Shown: in pieces, positions 24,550 through 25,677 of the stretch
How positions within the stretch are numbered: position 1 is the stretch's first letter
Layout of the letters: the number at the start of each line of letters is the position of its first letter
From: CAZEDU01 sp964511185
Lineage (GTDB): Bacteria > Myxococcota > Myxococcia > Myxococcales > Myxococcaceae
Reading direction: 5' to 3'
NCBI GenBank assembly: GCA_964511185.1
Contig: CAZEDU010000072.1
Location: 1-25,677, forward strand
DNA length: 25,677 nt
Made by a program: the position numbers and the translations under genes
The notes under the pieces: generated by a model
The model's input: only the letters and a program-made list of their open reading frames with translations
Databases searched by the model: none
Told to the model about the DNA's origin: nothing

Positions 24550-25677
24550 CTAGGCTCCTTCGTGCATCAACAGCTGCGTGGGAATCTTCACCCAGTCCGG
24601 CCGGTGGTGAAGCTCATATCGAAGCTCGTAGAGGGCTTTTTCCAGCTCGAGCCCGCGGAGCAGCCCCCGGGTCGTGTCGCCGTCCGAGGGGAGGAACGAC
24701 GCCTTCGCGGTCGCCTCCCAATAGCCGTTCAGGAACGCCTCGCGCGCGGCCTCGGCCCGTCCGGCGGGCGCGACGCCTTCGAACGAGAGGGCCGCTTCGG
24801 CGTAGGAGAACGAGCGGAGCATGCCCGCGACGTCCTTCAGCGGCGTGTGCTTCTCGCGCCGTTGCGGGTAGCTGCGGCGCGGCTCGCCTTCGAAGTCGAA
24901 CACCAGCCACTTGTCGCCGGCGCGGAGCACTTGCCCCAAGTGAAGGTCGCCATGCACGCGCGTCTTTTGGCCAGAGGCCTGCAGGCGCGCGAGCTCGCGG
25001 GCGCGTTCGGTCAGCGCCTCGCGCCGCGCCTCGAGCTCGGAATGCGCCCGGGCCGCGTCGGCGATCGTCACGCCCAGCTCCCCGATGATCGACGAGCTCC
25101 AGCGCTGCAGATCCTCTTGCTGGAGCGGCTCGGGGGAGAACGCCGGGTCTTCGGCGTCGGAGGCGAGCACCAAGTGCATCTCGCCGATCAGCTCGCCCAG
25201 CTGTCGAATCTGCGAAAGGAACTCCGCGGAGAGCCCGCCGGTCTGCCGAAACGCATCGAGCACGAAGCGCCACCCGTCCTGCGCGTCGGGCACGTAGGCG
25301 TGCGCCAGCGCGAGCGTCGACTCGCCCGAGCCTTTGAGCGTGAGCGCGCCCAGGAGCGGCGGGGTACCGGTGAACTTGTGTTGATGAAGGAACCGGCCCA
25401 TCTCGAGCTCGGGGTTCCGCCCGTCCTCCAGCTTGCGGATGAGCTTCAGGATCACCTCGTTCCCGAACGTGACCGACGTGTTGGTCTGCTCGCCGTCGAG
25501 CGGCTTGGCCGGGGGCGTCGAGGGCAGCTTCGACCAAATGGCCTCGTGCCCCTCCAGCAGCTCGCCTTGGAGCACGCCCGTGCTCGCCGGCACCTGCTCG
25601 GAGTTCTGGATGATGGAGAGGATCCGCGCGGCGAGCCGCCCGTCGTCCATCGCGTCGCGCAGCTGGCCCTTGTCCAT
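24550..25677 (-). CDS. Maltokinase (Mak/Pep2) domain, possibly C-terminal part of a TreS-maltokinase fusion
   Basis: 375 residues are visible; the first Met codon is exactly at the window edge, so the gene may extend beyond it. Maltokinase makes maltose-1-phosphate from maltose and ATP, the donor for GlgE, whose chains GlgB then branches. Sequence signs: LDGEQTNTSVTFGNEVILKL with the ATP-binding K78, RKLEDGRNPELEMGRFL, catalytic H242-G-D244-L-H-L-G-Q, and metal-binding DFEGEP (261-266), the aminoglycoside-phosphotransferase-like fold. Free-standing maltokinases are longer at the N-terminus, and the opening AMDDGRLAARILSII resembles the linker region of TreS-Mak fusions, so truncation by the window is likely. 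It stands five bases before glgB. Confidence 0.9.
   Translation of the reverse strand: MDKGQLRDAMDDGRLAARILSIIQNSEQVPASTGVLQGELLEGHEAIWSKLPSTPPAKPLDGEQTNTSVTFGNEVILKLIRKLEDGRNPELEMGRFLHQHKFTGTPPLLGALTLKGSGESTLALAHAYVPDAQDGWRFVLDAFRQTGGLSAEFLSQIRQLGELIGEMHLVLASDAEDPAFSPEPLQQEDLQRWSSSIIGELGVTIADAARAHSELEARREALTERARELARLQASGQKTRVHGDLHLGQVLRAGDKWLVFDFEGEPRRSYPQRREKHTPLKDVAGMLRSFSYAEAALSFEGVAPAGRAEAAREAFLNGYWEATAKASFLPSDGDTTRGLLRGLELEKALYELRYELHHRPDWVKIPTQLLMHEGA

Overview
The window reads as a GC-rich draft-genome fragment from a Gram-negative bacterium, most likely a myxobacterium (Myxococcota). The grounds are several lipoprotein and signal-peptide genes, strong GC bias at third codon positions, a PilZ protein, and an infC gene that appears to start at ATC and carries a C-terminal extension, as I recall for Myxococcus xanthus IF3 (Dsg). 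No database search was possible, so the lineage is inferred. A run of 10 N inside pheT marks an assembly gap.

Layout. (1) 1-1209, minus strand: two tandem FKBP-type prolyl isomerases, one a lipoprotein cut by the window edge, one periplasmic. (2) 1307-4290, plus: a pair of M16 zinc peptidases, the first with an intact metal site, the second without one. (3) 4396-4722: a single PilZ domain protein. (4) 4834-7929: four overlapping or tightly spaced genes for exported proteins (LPP20/FlgT-N-like, FlgT-like, PEGA lipoprotein, FecR-domain), with a 22-base perfect palindrome over the predicted promoter. (5) 7965-11213: pgsA-like phosphatidyltransferase, AI-2E-family membrane protein, an unknown exported protein and a family-5 uracil-DNA glycosylase, all overlapping. 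(6) 11271-18736: tRNA-Val, then thrS-infC-rpmI-rplT-pheS-pheT-ihfA, the same gene order as in E. coli, here punctuated by three hairpin/T-run terminators and an internal promoter. (7) 18806-22351: tRNA-Pro followed by an accessory stretch (MFS transporter, gamma-glutamylcyclotransferase-like protein, calpain-type C2 cysteine peptidase) studded with four 29-base GGGGA...TCCCC palindromes. (8) 22295-25677, minus: glgB and a maltokinase domain, the end of a GlgE-type alpha-glucan pathway operon.

The best leads are: the ATC start of infC and a strikingly similar ATC context at the AI-2E gene; the 29-base palindrome family, one copy of which encodes the end of GlgB; the palindrome-controlled four-gene envelope operon; a thrS leader whose terminator hairpin ends at the ribosome binding site; and a calpain-type peptidase with two EF-hand-like loops at its N-terminus. 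I see no CRISPR array, phage, insertion sequence or replication origin. No stretch longer than about 200 bases lacks a gene.
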